Below are positions 33,111 to 41,094 of a stretch of 64,000 nucleotides of DNA, piece after piece. How positions within the stretch are numbered: the first letter of the stretch is position 1; each line of letters opens with the position of its first letter. The notes below the pieces were generated by a model. The model saw only the letters and a program-made list of their open reading frames with translations. It searched no databases and was not told the origin of the DNA. Location of the stretch: contig MLAV02000002.1 in NCBI GenBank assembly GCA_001870995.2, positions 248,001 to 312,000 of the forward strand. Reading direction: 5' to 3'. The stretch is from Chitinophaga sp. CB10. Lineage in GTDB: Bacteria > Bacteroidota > Bacteroidia > Chitinophagales > Chitinophagaceae. Position numbers and translations under genes: made by a program.

Positions 33111-34460
33111 ATGGATTTGAACAACATACATAGGGTTTATTTTATAGGAATCGGCGGGATCGGTATGAGCGCCATTGCACGCTACTTTAATGAAAAAGGC
33201 GTGAAGGTGAGCGGTTATGACCGTACCCCCACCGCGCTGACCAGGCAGCTGGAAGCGGAAGGTATGCAAATCCATTACACTGACGAGGTGAACCTGCTGG
33301 ATAAAGACGCTAACCTGGTCGTATATACGCCGGCGATTCCCGCAGCCCATACGGAACTGACCTGGTACCGCGACCACCAGTACGAGGTCGTAAAGCGCAG
33401 CGACGTATTGCAGGAAATCACCCGCTCCCTGTTTGCGATCACCGTAGCAGGCACGCATGGTAAAACGACCGTTTCCACCATGATCGCCCACTTGCTGAGG
33501 GACAGCGGATACGGTTGCAACGCTTTCCTGGGTGGCATCAGCGTTAACTACGATAAAAATTTCTGGAGCAGCAGGAAGCAGGTAGCCGTTATTGAAGCAG
33601 ATGAGTATGACCGCTCCTTCCTGAAATTAAGTCCTGATATCGCCGTGCTGACTGCCATGGATGCAGACCATCTCGATATTTATGGCACACCGGAAGCAAT
33701 GGAAGATGCTTTTATTCAGTACACGCACAATATTAAACCAAATGGCACGCTGATTGCTCGTTTCGGCCTTCATCGCGACAAGGAACTGAACGCCACCAAC
33801 AAGTTGCTGTACAGTTTACAGAACGATGCAGCCGATGCATATGCGCAAAACATCCGGATGAAAAACGGAGGTTATGAATTCGATGTGATGCACAAGGATT
33901 GGATGATTGACAACCTGGAGTTACACATCGGCGGTATGCATAACGTGGAAAACGCAGTGGTGGCAGTAACAGTAGCGCACCTGCTGGGTATAGGAACCGA
34001 TAAGATCCGTGCGGCGCTCAGTTCTTTCAAAGGCATCAAACGCAGGTTTGAATACGTGGTAAAAAATGATCATCAGATATACATTGATGATTATGCACAC
34101 CACCCGGAAGAGTTAAAAGCATTGATCACCAGTGCCAAAGCGCTTTTCCCCGGACGAAAAACAACGGTCATCTTCCAGCCGCACCTGTTTAGCCGCACGC
34201 GCGACCTGGCTGAAGGCTTTGCCGCCAGCCTTTCACTGGCAGATGAGGTGATCCTGTTGCCCATCTACCCAGCGCGGGAGTTACCGATAGAAGGGGTCAG
34301 CAGCGAAATGATTGCCGCAATGATCACCGTACCGGTAAGCATCATGCAGAAAGAGGAAGTATTGCAATGGCTGAAATCAAACCCGGTACCATTACTGATC
34401 ACCGCCGGCGCAGGCGATATTGATCAGCTGAAGGAACCGATAAAAGAAATTTTAAAATAG
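33111..34460 (+). CDS. murC: UDP-MurNAc:L-alanine ligase MurC
   Basis: The 449-residue Mur ligase adds the first stem-peptide residue. It shows VYFIGIGGIGMSAIARYF, the ATP loop VAGTHGKTTVSTMIAHLL, EADEYDRSFLKL, LTAMDADHLDIYGTPEAM, and YIDDYAHHPEELKALI near the C-terminal domain. Start ATG at 33111. It ends seven bases before ftsQ. Confidence 0.97.
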   Translation: MDLNNIHRVYFIGIGGIGMSAIARYFNEKGVKVSGYDRTPTALTRQLEAEGMQIHYTDEVNLLDKDANLVVYTPAIPAAHTELTWYRDHQYEVVKRSDVLQEITRSLFAITVAGTHGKTTVSTMIAHLLRDSGYGCNAFLGGISVNYDKNFWSSRKQVAVIEADEYDRSFLKLSPDIAVLTAMDADHLDIYGTPEAMEDAFIQYTHNIKPNGTLIARFGLHRDKELNATNKLLYSLQNDAADAYAQNIRMKNGGYEFDVMHKDWMIDNLELHIGGMHNVENAVVAVTVAHLLGIGTDKIRAALSSFKGIKRRFEYVVKNDHQIYIDDYAHHPEELKALITSAKALFPGRKTTVIFQPHLFSRTRDLAEGFAASLSLADEVILLPIYPARELPIEGVSSEMIAAMITVPVSIMQKEEVLQWLKSNPVPLLITAGAGDIDQLKEPIKEILK

Positions 34461-34467
34461 TTCTTGA

Positions 34468-35571
34468 ATGTCTAAAACTACCAACATACTGAAAAGACTG
34501 GGCATTGCTATCCTCTGGATAGGAGTGATGACAGGCTTTGTCATTTTGCTGGTAGCTGCCAATAATGTAAAAGACGAAAGCAAGTGCAAAAAAATCGTTG
34601 TGAAGTTCGAAGGGAAAGACGACAACTTTTTCATCGAATCCAAGGACATCAAAGCCCTCATAACGAAAGATAAAAGCATTAACCCGGTAGGTAAGCCCAT
34701 CGGATCCATCAACGTAGCGCAGCTGGAAAAGCTGATTGATACGGATCCCTGGGTGAAAAACTCCGAACTGTATTTTGATAACCAGCAGCAGCTGAACATC
34801 AAGATCCAGCAAAGGGAACCGGTAGCAAGAGTATTTACTTTTTCCGGCAACAGTTTTTACCTGGACGAAACGGGAGAAAGAATTCCCGTGTCCACCCGGT
34901 ATGCCGCCAAAGTACCGGTATTCACTGGCTTCCCTACAGATGCGGAAAAGCTGCAACGGGCCGACAGCCTGCTCACAGCGCAGATCGTAGATTTGGGTAC
35001 CTATATCAATGGCAATCCTTTTTGGGCAGCCCAGGTAGAACAACTGATGATTATGCCGGATCACAAGTTCGAATTCATCCCGCAGCTGGGTGATCACGTG
35101 ATTGCGATCGGCGACGGCACAGATATAGACAAGAAATTCACCAAACTTCTGGCTTTTTATAAAGAAGGACTGAATAAAGTTGGCTGGAATAATTATTCAC
35201 GCATCAACGTAGCATTTGAAGACCAGGTGGTGTGTACAAGGAAAGACGGCGTTGCGCCCCTGCAACCTGTCATCACTTCCGACAGTGTGAAATTGAACGG
35301 AGCAGACGAAGTGCCTGTGTATGAAAACAATGACTCAGTATCAGCTGTTACCAGCAAAAAAACGGAGGAGCCGGCAGCGGTAAAACCTAAACCCGCCGCC
35401 AAACCTTCAACGGAATCAAAAGCTAAGGCGGAGAAAAAGGAGCCTGTGAAAAAAGAACCTGTGAAGAAAAAAGAAAAGGCGCCGGCAGAAAAGCCCAAGC
35501 AACAACCTAAAGCAGTGTATAAGCCAGGGAATAAATCTGTTAACACATCAAAAAAACAAAACACGCCATGA
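34468..35571 (+). CDS. ftsQ: Cell division protein FtsQ with long Lys/Pro-rich tail
   Basis: The 367-residue bitopic protein has a short cytoplasmic N-terminus, one membrane helix (about 11-31), a POTRA-like region with IESKDIKALITKD and IDTDPWVKNSELYF, and the FtsQ-type FYLDETGERIPVSTRYAAKV block. The last 73 residues (295-367) form a low-complexity tail with 22 Lys and many Pro, including an EPVKKEPVKKK repeat. FtsQ bridges early and late divisome proteins in the periplasm. Placement between murC and ftsA confirms identity. The stop overlaps the ftsA start (ATGA). Confidence 0.9.
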   Translation: MSKTTNILKRLGIAILWIGVMTGFVILLVAANNVKDESKCKKIVVKFEGKDDNFFIESKDIKALITKDKSINPVGKPIGSINVAQLEKLIDTDPWVKNSELYFDNQQQLNIKIQQREPVARVFTFSGNSFYLDETGERIPVSTRYAAKVPVFTGFPTDAEKLQRADSLLTAQIVDLGTYINGNPFWAAQVEQLMIMPDHKFEFIPQLGDHVIAIGDGTDIDKKFTKLLAFYKEGLNKVGWNNYSRINVAFEDQVVCTRKDGVAPLQPVITSDSVKLNGADEVPVYENNDSVSAVTSKKTEEPAAVKPKPAAKPSTESKAKAEKKEPVKKEPVKKKEKAPAEKPKQQPKAVYKPGNKSVNTSKKQNTP

Positions 35572-36971
35572 ATCAGGAAGCTCCTATCATTGTAGGTCTC
35601 GACATAGGCACTACGAAGATTGCTGCCATAGCAGGAAGGAAGAATGAATTCGGGAAACTGGAAATCCTGGGATTCGGTAAAGCCACATCGTTCGGCGTTC
35701 AGCATGGTATGGTGCTGAATATCGATCAAACCATAAAGGCGATCAGGCAGGCCCTGGAAAATTGTTATGCATCCAACCCCAACCTGGAGATTAACGAAGT
35801 GTATGTAGGCATTGCCGGACATCACATCAAAAGTTTGCAAACCCGCGGAGATATAGTACGCAATGATGTGGAAGCGGAAATATCCCAGAAAGATATTGAT
35901 CAGTTAATCAATGATCAGTACAAAACCGTTATTCCTGCCAGCGATCAGATCATCGATGTGATCCCGCAGCAATATATTGTGGATAGTCTGCAGAACATCA
36001 CCTACCCCATTGGTATGTCGGGGGTGAAGGTGGGTGCAAACTTCCATATCATCACCGGCGATAAGAACGCCATCCGCAACATCAACCGCAGCGTGGAAAA
36101 ATCAGGTCTGAAAATACGCGACCTGGTATTGCAGCCACTGGCCTCCGCTGCCGCGGTAATGTGCGATATGGACTTCGAAGCAGGGGTAGCCATCGTGGAT
36201 ATCGGTGGTGGTACCACTGACCTCGCCGTATTCTATGAGGGTATCCTGAAGCACACTGCAGTGATCCCTTATGGTGGTGAAAACATTACCAACGACATCA
36301 AAAATGGTTTGGGTGTACTGAAAACCCAGGCTGAACAGATGAAAGTGCAATTCGGCTACGCCCTGGCAGACGAAGCGAAAAGTAACGCATACATTACTAT
36401 ACCCGGTTTACGCGGACAGAGCCCGAAAGAGATCTCTGTGAAAAACCTGGCCCATATCATCCAGGCCCGTATGAGTGAAATACTCGATTTCGTAGTATAT
36501 CATCTCAAACAAATCGGTATGGACAATAAAATGCTCAATGGCGGCATTATACTGACAGGAGGAGGTTCCCAGCTGAAACACCTGATCCAGCTGACGGAAT
36601 ATACCACCGGCGTAAGCGCGCGCATTGGCTTCCCGAACGAACACCTGGCCAGCGGACATATAGACGAGCTGACCAAGCCGATGTATGCTACCTGCGTAGG
36701 ATTGATCCTCAAAGGCTACAACGATTATGAAAATGATCGTAAGGCGCTGGAAGAAAACTACGTAAAAATTAATACGAGCTATCTCGCAAAAGAACAGGCA
36801 GCTCAATCCATGGCAGAACAGGATACCTGGGTGGAAGAAAGTGCGCCGAGCAGCCAGGAAATCCAGGATAGGAAAGCCAAAGAAAGAAATGCATCTTTGA
36901 AAAATTTCCTCGACAAGATGAAAACAAAGATCATCGACATGTTCACCGAAGAAGAAGACGCTAAACTATAA
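35568..36971 (+). CDS. ftsA: Cell division protein FtsA
   Basis: The 467-residue actin-fold ATPase tethers FtsZ to the membrane. It shows the phosphate-1 loop VGLDIGTTKIAAIAG, an HGMVLNIDQT block, the phosphate-2 loop VAIVDIGGGTTDLAVFYEG, and GGIILTGGGSQLKHL (adenosine motif). The C-terminal LKNFLDKMKTKIIDMFTE is amphipathic and fits the membrane-targeting helix. ATG at 35568 overlaps the ftsQ stop by four bases. A 195-base gap with structure precedes ftsZ. Confidence 0.97.
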   Translation: MNQEAPIIVGLDIGTTKIAAIAGRKNEFGKLEILGFGKATSFGVQHGMVLNIDQTIKAIRQALENCYASNPNLEINEVYVGIAGHHIKSLQTRGDIVRNDVEAEISQKDIDQLINDQYKTVIPASDQIIDVIPQQYIVDSLQNITYPIGMSGVKVGANFHIITGDKNAIRNINRSVEKSGLKIRDLVLQPLASAAAVMCDMDFEAGVAIVDIGGGTTDLAVFYEGILKHTAVIPYGGENITNDIKNGLGVLKTQAEQMKVQFGYALADEAKSNAYITIPGLRGQSPKEISVKNLAHIIQARMSEILDFVVYHLKQIGMDNKMLNGGIILTGGGSQLKHLIQLTEYTTGVSARIGFPNEHLASGHIDELTKPMYATCVGLILKGYNDYENDRKALEENYVKINTSYLAKEQAAQSMAEQDTWVEESAPSSQEIQDRKAKERNASLKNFLDKMKTKIIDMFTEEEDAKL

Positions 36972-36978
36972 AGAGATG

Positions 36979-37134
36979 GCGCAATTGTTGTTATTAAAAG
37001 CCTTCCGGCAACAATTGCGCTGACTAAAACAAAACAAATAAGAATTAAGAACGATCGTTAATAATGATTAGGCAAATGAACCATAGTAACAACATAGTAA
37101 AAGCAGACTTAATTCTTAATAGTTCATTATTAAC
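36979..37134 (+). promoter_or_regulatory. Structured leader between ftsA and ftsZ
   Basis: A perfect 12-base inverted repeat GCGCAATTGTTG (36979-36990) / CAACAATTGCGC (37009-37020) follows ftsA by seven bases. Two more perfect 11-base pairs are interleaved: TAAGAATTAAG (37039-37049) with CTTAATTCTTA (37108-37118), and GTTAATAATGA (37057-37067) with TCATTATTAAC (37124-37134). Order A-B-A'-B' allows a pseudoknot or two mutually exclusive stems. No T run follows, and no TAnnTTTG promoter is seen here. Confidence 0.5.
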
Positions 37135-37166
37135 AAATCGTACTAACCCATAAAAGAGACAGAGTC

Positions 37167-38972
37167 ATGATACATTTTGATCTTCCTAAGGAAAAATCTT
37201 CTATCATCAAGGTGATCGGTATTGGTGGTGGCGGAAGCAATGCGGTGAATCATATGTATAGCCAGCGCATTGATGGCGTGAATTTTATTATCTGCAATAC
37301 CGATGCACAGGCTATTGCAAACAGTCCTGTCCCAAACAAGATCCAGCTGGGTCCCCATCTCACGCAGGGTCTTGGAGCCGGCGCTAACCCCGAAATCGGC
37401 AAACAGGCAACAGAAGAGTCCTTTGAAGAAATCAAAAAAATACTGGAGGTGAATACCAAGATGGCTTTCATTACCGCTGGTATGGGAGGTGGCACCGGTA
37501 CCGGTGGCGCTCCGATTATCGCGCGTATTTGTAAAGAACTGGGTATCCTGACCGTTGGTATTGTTACAACCCCATTTTCTTACGAAGGAAAGAAAAGAAT
37601 GGCACAGGCAGACGAAGGTATCTCCCGCTTGAAAGAGTATGTGGATACCCTGCTGATCATTTCAAATGATAAACTGCGTCAGAAATTCGGCGACCTGAAA
37701 TTCAAGGCCGCTTTTGAAAAAGCAGATAACGTACTCGCTACCGCTGCAAAATGTATTACGGATGTTATCAACTCCACCGGCCAGATCAACGTCGATTTCG
37801 CCGATGTGTGTACCGTAATGCGTAACGGCGGTGTGGCGATACTCGGCTCCGCATTGGCAGAAGGTGAAAACCGTGCACAGCGCGCTATCGAAGATGCGCT
37901 GACCTCTCCATTGCTGAACGATAACGATATCCGCGGCGCTAAATGGATCCTTATCAATATCTCTTCTTCCGAAGGTGAATTCGAACACACCCTCGATGAA
38001 ATGGATATCATCCAGGCTTACGTACAAAGCCAGGCCGGTGAGGATTGCGACGTTATCCTCGGTGTGGGCTACGATCAGTCGCTCGACAGGAACCTGGGCG
38101 TTACCATCATTGCTACCGGTTTCGAACAGAAACCCATCCAGCAACAGAAAATGACTCCCTCCAACCCTGAAAGAGTAGAGCCTAAGATCGTAATGCAACT
38201 GGGTAAAGACGGCGACGAGAAAAAAATGAATATGCAGCAGAGCCAGGGCGTGTTGTTCCAGGAACCACAGGACCTCATGGCGCCCCGCCTCATGGATCAC
38301 CCTGAGCCGGTAAGCCCCTATTCACAGCCATCCGTACAACCTGCCAGCCAGCAGGCGCCGATAGCTCCTTCCCGTCAGAACTACGTGCTGAACATCCAGC
38401 AAACGCCTGTTCAGCCTGTTGCTGAGCCGGTGCAGCCGGTTGCCCAAACGCAACAGCCGGTACAGCAAATGCAGCAACCGGTACAGCAGATGCAGCAGCC
38501 TGTGCAAGCGCCTGCCGCCAATGCTGCTCTGAACAACGTCAACGTAATTCAGCCGCAAGCAGGTAACGCCGGCGCATATACGAGCAGACCAGCCCATATA
38601 TACGTAGAACCAGGCACCACTCCTTCACAGGAAATGAAAATGGTGTACAAGGAAGAAGATAACAACCATACGCCAATGCCACCGGAAGTGCCTATGCACA
38701 GCACTTATGAAGACCTGGAAGAGCAGAAACGCAAACAGGCCGAAAGAGTTGCAAAACTCCGCAGCATCAGCTTCAATGTGAAAAACATGGATAACAACGC
38801 TGAAATTGAAAACGTTCCTGCCTACCTCCGTCGTAACGTATCTCTGGACAATGGCGCAGGTTCTGCGGAACAATTCTACTCCAATTACACCGTTAGCGTT
38901 GAACCGGGACAGAATAATCCAACTGAAATAAATACTATAAATACTTTTTTAGATGGGAAAAAACCAGATTGA
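37167..38972 (+). CDS. ftsZ: Cell division protein FtsZ
   Basis: The 601-residue tubulin homologue polymerises into the division ring. The GTP-binding loop GGGTGTG is at residues 107-113; GGGGSNAVNHMY and the T7-type synergy loop NVDFADVCTVMRNGG are also present. After the globular core (to about residue 325) comes a long linker rich in Gln/Pro/Val with repeated QQPVQQM units (about 412-450). The conserved C-terminal peptide VPAYLRR lies at about 550-556, followed by a further 45 residues ending in a Phe-Leu-containing tail, which resembles other Bacteroidota FtsZ. It is the last dcw gene and ends before a strong terminator. Confidence 0.97.
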   Translation: MIHFDLPKEKSSIIKVIGIGGGGSNAVNHMYSQRIDGVNFIICNTDAQAIANSPVPNKIQLGPHLTQGLGAGANPEIGKQATEESFEEIKKILEVNTKMAFITAGMGGGTGTGGAPIIARICKELGILTVGIVTTPFSYEGKKRMAQADEGISRLKEYVDTLLIISNDKLRQKFGDLKFKAAFEKADNVLATAAKCITDVINSTGQINVDFADVCTVMRNGGVAILGSALAEGENRAQRAIEDALTSPLLNDNDIRGAKWILINISSSEGEFEHTLDEMDIIQAYVQSQAGEDCDVILGVGYDQSLDRNLGVTIIATGFEQKPIQQQKMTPSNPERVEPKIVMQLGKDGDEKKMNMQQSQGVLFQEPQDLMAPRLMDHPEPVSPYSQPSVQPASQQAPIAPSRQNYVLNIQQTPVQPVAEPVQPVAQTQQPVQQMQQPVQQMQQPVQAPAANAALNNVNVIQPQAGNAGAYTSRPAHIYVEPGTTPSQEMKMVYKEEDNNHTPMPPEVPMHSTYEDLEEQKRKQAERVAKLRSISFNVKNMDNNAEIENVPAYLRRNVSLDNGAGSAEQFYSNYTVSVEPGQNNPTEINTINTFLDGKKPD

Positions 38973-39028
38973 TAAATTAACATTTGTCTTTTCCGGTAAA
39001 TATTTGATTGTTTTTTAGTTGTGTTAAG

Positions 39029-39058
39029 AAAATCCTCCGGTTCCCCGGAGGATTTTTT
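39029..39058 (+). terminator. Terminator of ftsZ and the dcw cluster
   Basis: AAAATCCTCCGG (39029-39040) pairs perfectly with CCGGAGGATTTT (39045-39056) around TTCC and runs into T residues. Confidence 0.92.
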
Positions 39059-39130
39059 AATGTATAAAGGGGCACCGAAAATGTATGTATAAAGGGCCAC
39101 GAAAAATGTATGCATAAAGGCCACCGGAAA
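39059..39130. repeat. Short tandem repeat, three imperfect copies of about 25 bases
   Basis: The unit reads roughly ATGTATGTATAAAGGGCCAC then CGAAA, and occurs at 39059-39080 (shortened), 39081-39105 and 39106-39130. It lies between the ftsZ terminator and the terminator of the opposing gene, so it is probably untranscribed spacer. Copy number may vary between strains. Confidence 0.65.
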
Positions 39131-39145
39131 CGTACAACAGGGCCT

Positions 39146-39191
39146 AAAAAATTGCGGGTGCTACCCACGCCTAAAACCTGGATAGCACCCG
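39146..39191 (-). terminator. Terminator of the DUF4091 gene
   Basis: CGGGTGCTA (39155-39163) pairs with TAGCACCCG (39183-39191). On the minus strand the hairpin is followed by GCAATTTTTTA. It lies 22 bases after the gene's stop. Confidence 0.8.
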
Positions 39192-39212
39192 AAAATAAAA
39201 GTCTTTATTACT

Positions 39213-40982
39213 TTATAAAGTATTCAATTTGGCTTTGGCAGCATTAATCACATCTGCCGCCGGGGTGGTTTTTAAAGCCGGAATTGCTATCGTCTTCAGG
39301 ATATCTTCCAACTGTTGCAGCTTAGCTTTATCCCCATTTTTTTCAAATTCTGCCCTTAAAGTCCGGATTTTCTCAAAATCCTGGATACCTTCTATCAATC
39401 TCTCAAAGCGAATGGAGGATCTCGGTCCCGGATATACGAAATAGGTATCGCCGGCAGCCCATGCCCTGAAACGGCTATCCGTCAGCGGATCTTTCACCCA
39501 GCAGTTATACGCCCAGCGTAAATAACCGGAATAACCTTTTGCCGCTGCATACCAGCCCATAAAGGTGGATTCCGCCGGCGGGGAGAAAGTAAAGGTATTG
39601 GGATAACCTTCCGTACAGCAGGTGTAGAAGGTGGTCGGCCAGCCTTTTGCCTGGCGGGCGGCCATTTCTTCTTTGGTGAACGACTCCCCGGAAGCGATAC
39701 AATAATCATAAATTTCATTTACAAGCGGCCCGTGATGGCTGCCCGCAAGCGATAATTTCAGGTCCTTATCGGCCTGGCGGATGATCTTCAGCGCCTCCTG
39801 CATGTCCTTCATCGGGCGCTCGTCCATAGCGATGGTAGTGATATTAAACCAGCCTTTTTGTTTCAGGTGCTTTACAAAACTGTTTAACATAGGCTGCCAG
39901 TGAGCGCTGTATTCAGGAGAACCCGGTTTGGCGACAATGAAGGTATCGCGGTTGGCGGCCTCGTCGAAATAGTAGAACTTCAGGTTCCACGGAATCATGC
40001 TGTAGCAGTTGATTTCCTTTTTGATACCCAGGCCCATCATGTAGGAAACCCATTTATCAAAGATGGTATAATCATAGGCCCAGCTGCCGTCCTTCTTCTT
40101 TGTCCATTTGATCATGCTGCTGTACACATCCTGGGTCTGGCTGTTCCATGGATCGTAAATAAGGGTGGCGGTGATACATTTTTGTCCCGCAGCAGCCAGC
40201 ATCTGCATATACGGCTTCATGGCGGCAAAGTGCGCGTCGCTCCAGGGTTTTACGTTGTACATGCGGGCTACGGCATCAGGGCTTTGCCAGAGGTCCAGGT
40301 GGAAAGCCCACTTATCCGGTGTGGATAAAGTATGGTTCAGCACCTGCAGCTGGAATTGCTTCCTGATCTTGTTGTTGCCGGCAGTTACCTCCACCGTGCC
40401 GGTGTAATCCCCTGCAGGCGTATTTTGCGGCACCTGGATAGTGATCCATACCGGCTGTGTGGTTTTGGCGGCTATGGCGTTTGAATTGGTCAGGTCGATG
40501 CCATCGGCCACGAGGGACGAGTCAAAGTCCTGCGGTTTACGGAAGCCGCAGCCACCGCCGTTTTTATTAAGTTCATCCGTCATGACATACCGTACAAAAC
40601 CGGCTTTGGCAGCATTGGCCGGAAATTTAAACCGGCTGCCGGCAATACCGGTTACCTGTACGGTTACTTTATCCAGCGGTTTGGAGGTCCATATGAGCAG
40701 TTGGGTATGTACTTTCTCCCCTTTCCAGGCGATACCTTTCCAGCTTTCTGCAGTTTGGGAAGGGCTGGGGGCGTTTCTTTTTTCATAACGGGTATCGGTA
40801 TTACCGAAAGCTACATGTACCTGCTGATCATATTGTTGCCAGGAAGCTTCCGCAACCGGGCGCGGGTCTGGCAATTCTTTGTAATCGCGGGTTACAGGCG
40901 ATTGCGCCCATGCATGTTGTTGCACTGCTACGAGGAGCAGCAGGCCGAAAATTTTGTTCACCATTACTAAATAGATTTTCAT
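39213..40982 (-). CDS. DUF4091 / GH123-like secreted glycoside hydrolase
   Basis: The 589-residue exported protein has a signal peptide ending near QQHAWAQ, an N-terminal beta domain (about 40-215) and a large (beta/alpha)8-like domain with the DUF4091 end region YLRWAYNCWVKDPLTDSRF and YFVYPGPRSSIRFERLIEGI. ITTIAMDERPMKDMQ supplies acidic residues of the kind used by GH123 beta-N-acetylgalactosaminidases (Asp-Glu pair). The substrate is not known; a hexosaminide of host or fungal glycan is plausible. ATG at 40982, or at 40964 for a shorter signal peptide. It is isolated from kup by a terminator, and I see no clear promoter in the short gap. Confidence 0.83.
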   Translation of the reverse strand: MKIYLVMVNKIFGLLLLVAVQQHAWAQSPVTRDYKELPDPRPVAEASWQQYDQQVHVAFGNTDTRYEKRNAPSPSQTAESWKGIAWKGEKVHTQLLIWTSKPLDKVTVQVTGIAGSRFKFPANAAKAGFVRYVMTDELNKNGGGCGFRKPQDFDSSLVADGIDLTNSNAIAAKTTQPVWITIQVPQNTPAGDYTGTVEVTAGNNKIRKQFQLQVLNHTLSTPDKWAFHLDLWQSPDAVARMYNVKPWSDAHFAAMKPYMQMLAAAGQKCITATLIYDPWNSQTQDVYSSMIKWTKKKDGSWAYDYTIFDKWVSYMMGLGIKKEINCYSMIPWNLKFYYFDEAANRDTFIVAKPGSPEYSAHWQPMLNSFVKHLKQKGWFNITTIAMDERPMKDMQEALKIIRQADKDLKLSLAGSHHGPLVNEIYDYCIASGESFTKEEMAARQAKGWPTTFYTCCTEGYPNTFTFSPPAESTFMGWYAAAKGYSGYLRWAYNCWVKDPLTDSRFRAWAAGDTYFVYPGPRSSIRFERLIEGIQDFEKIRTLRAEFEKNGDKAKLQQLEDILKTIAIPALKTTPAADVINAAKAKLNTL

Positions 40983-41015
40983 TGCTTAGGGAGGCGCCAA
41001 GCGGACTTCCCCTAA

Positions 41016-41070
41016 AAAGATTTGCCCAATATCTTAAAAAAACGCCGGTTTTTCTAAGATATTGGGCAAA
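41016..41070 (-). terminator. Strong terminator of kup
   Basis: A perfect 16-base inverted repeat TTTGCCCAATATCTTA (41021-41036) / TAAGATATTGGGCAAA (41055-41070) is extended inside by A/T pairs. On the minus strand it is followed by TCTTTTTAGG. It lies 25 bases after the kup stop. Confidence 0.88.
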
Positions 41071-41094
41071 ATATGCTTACCGTTCATGGAAAAG

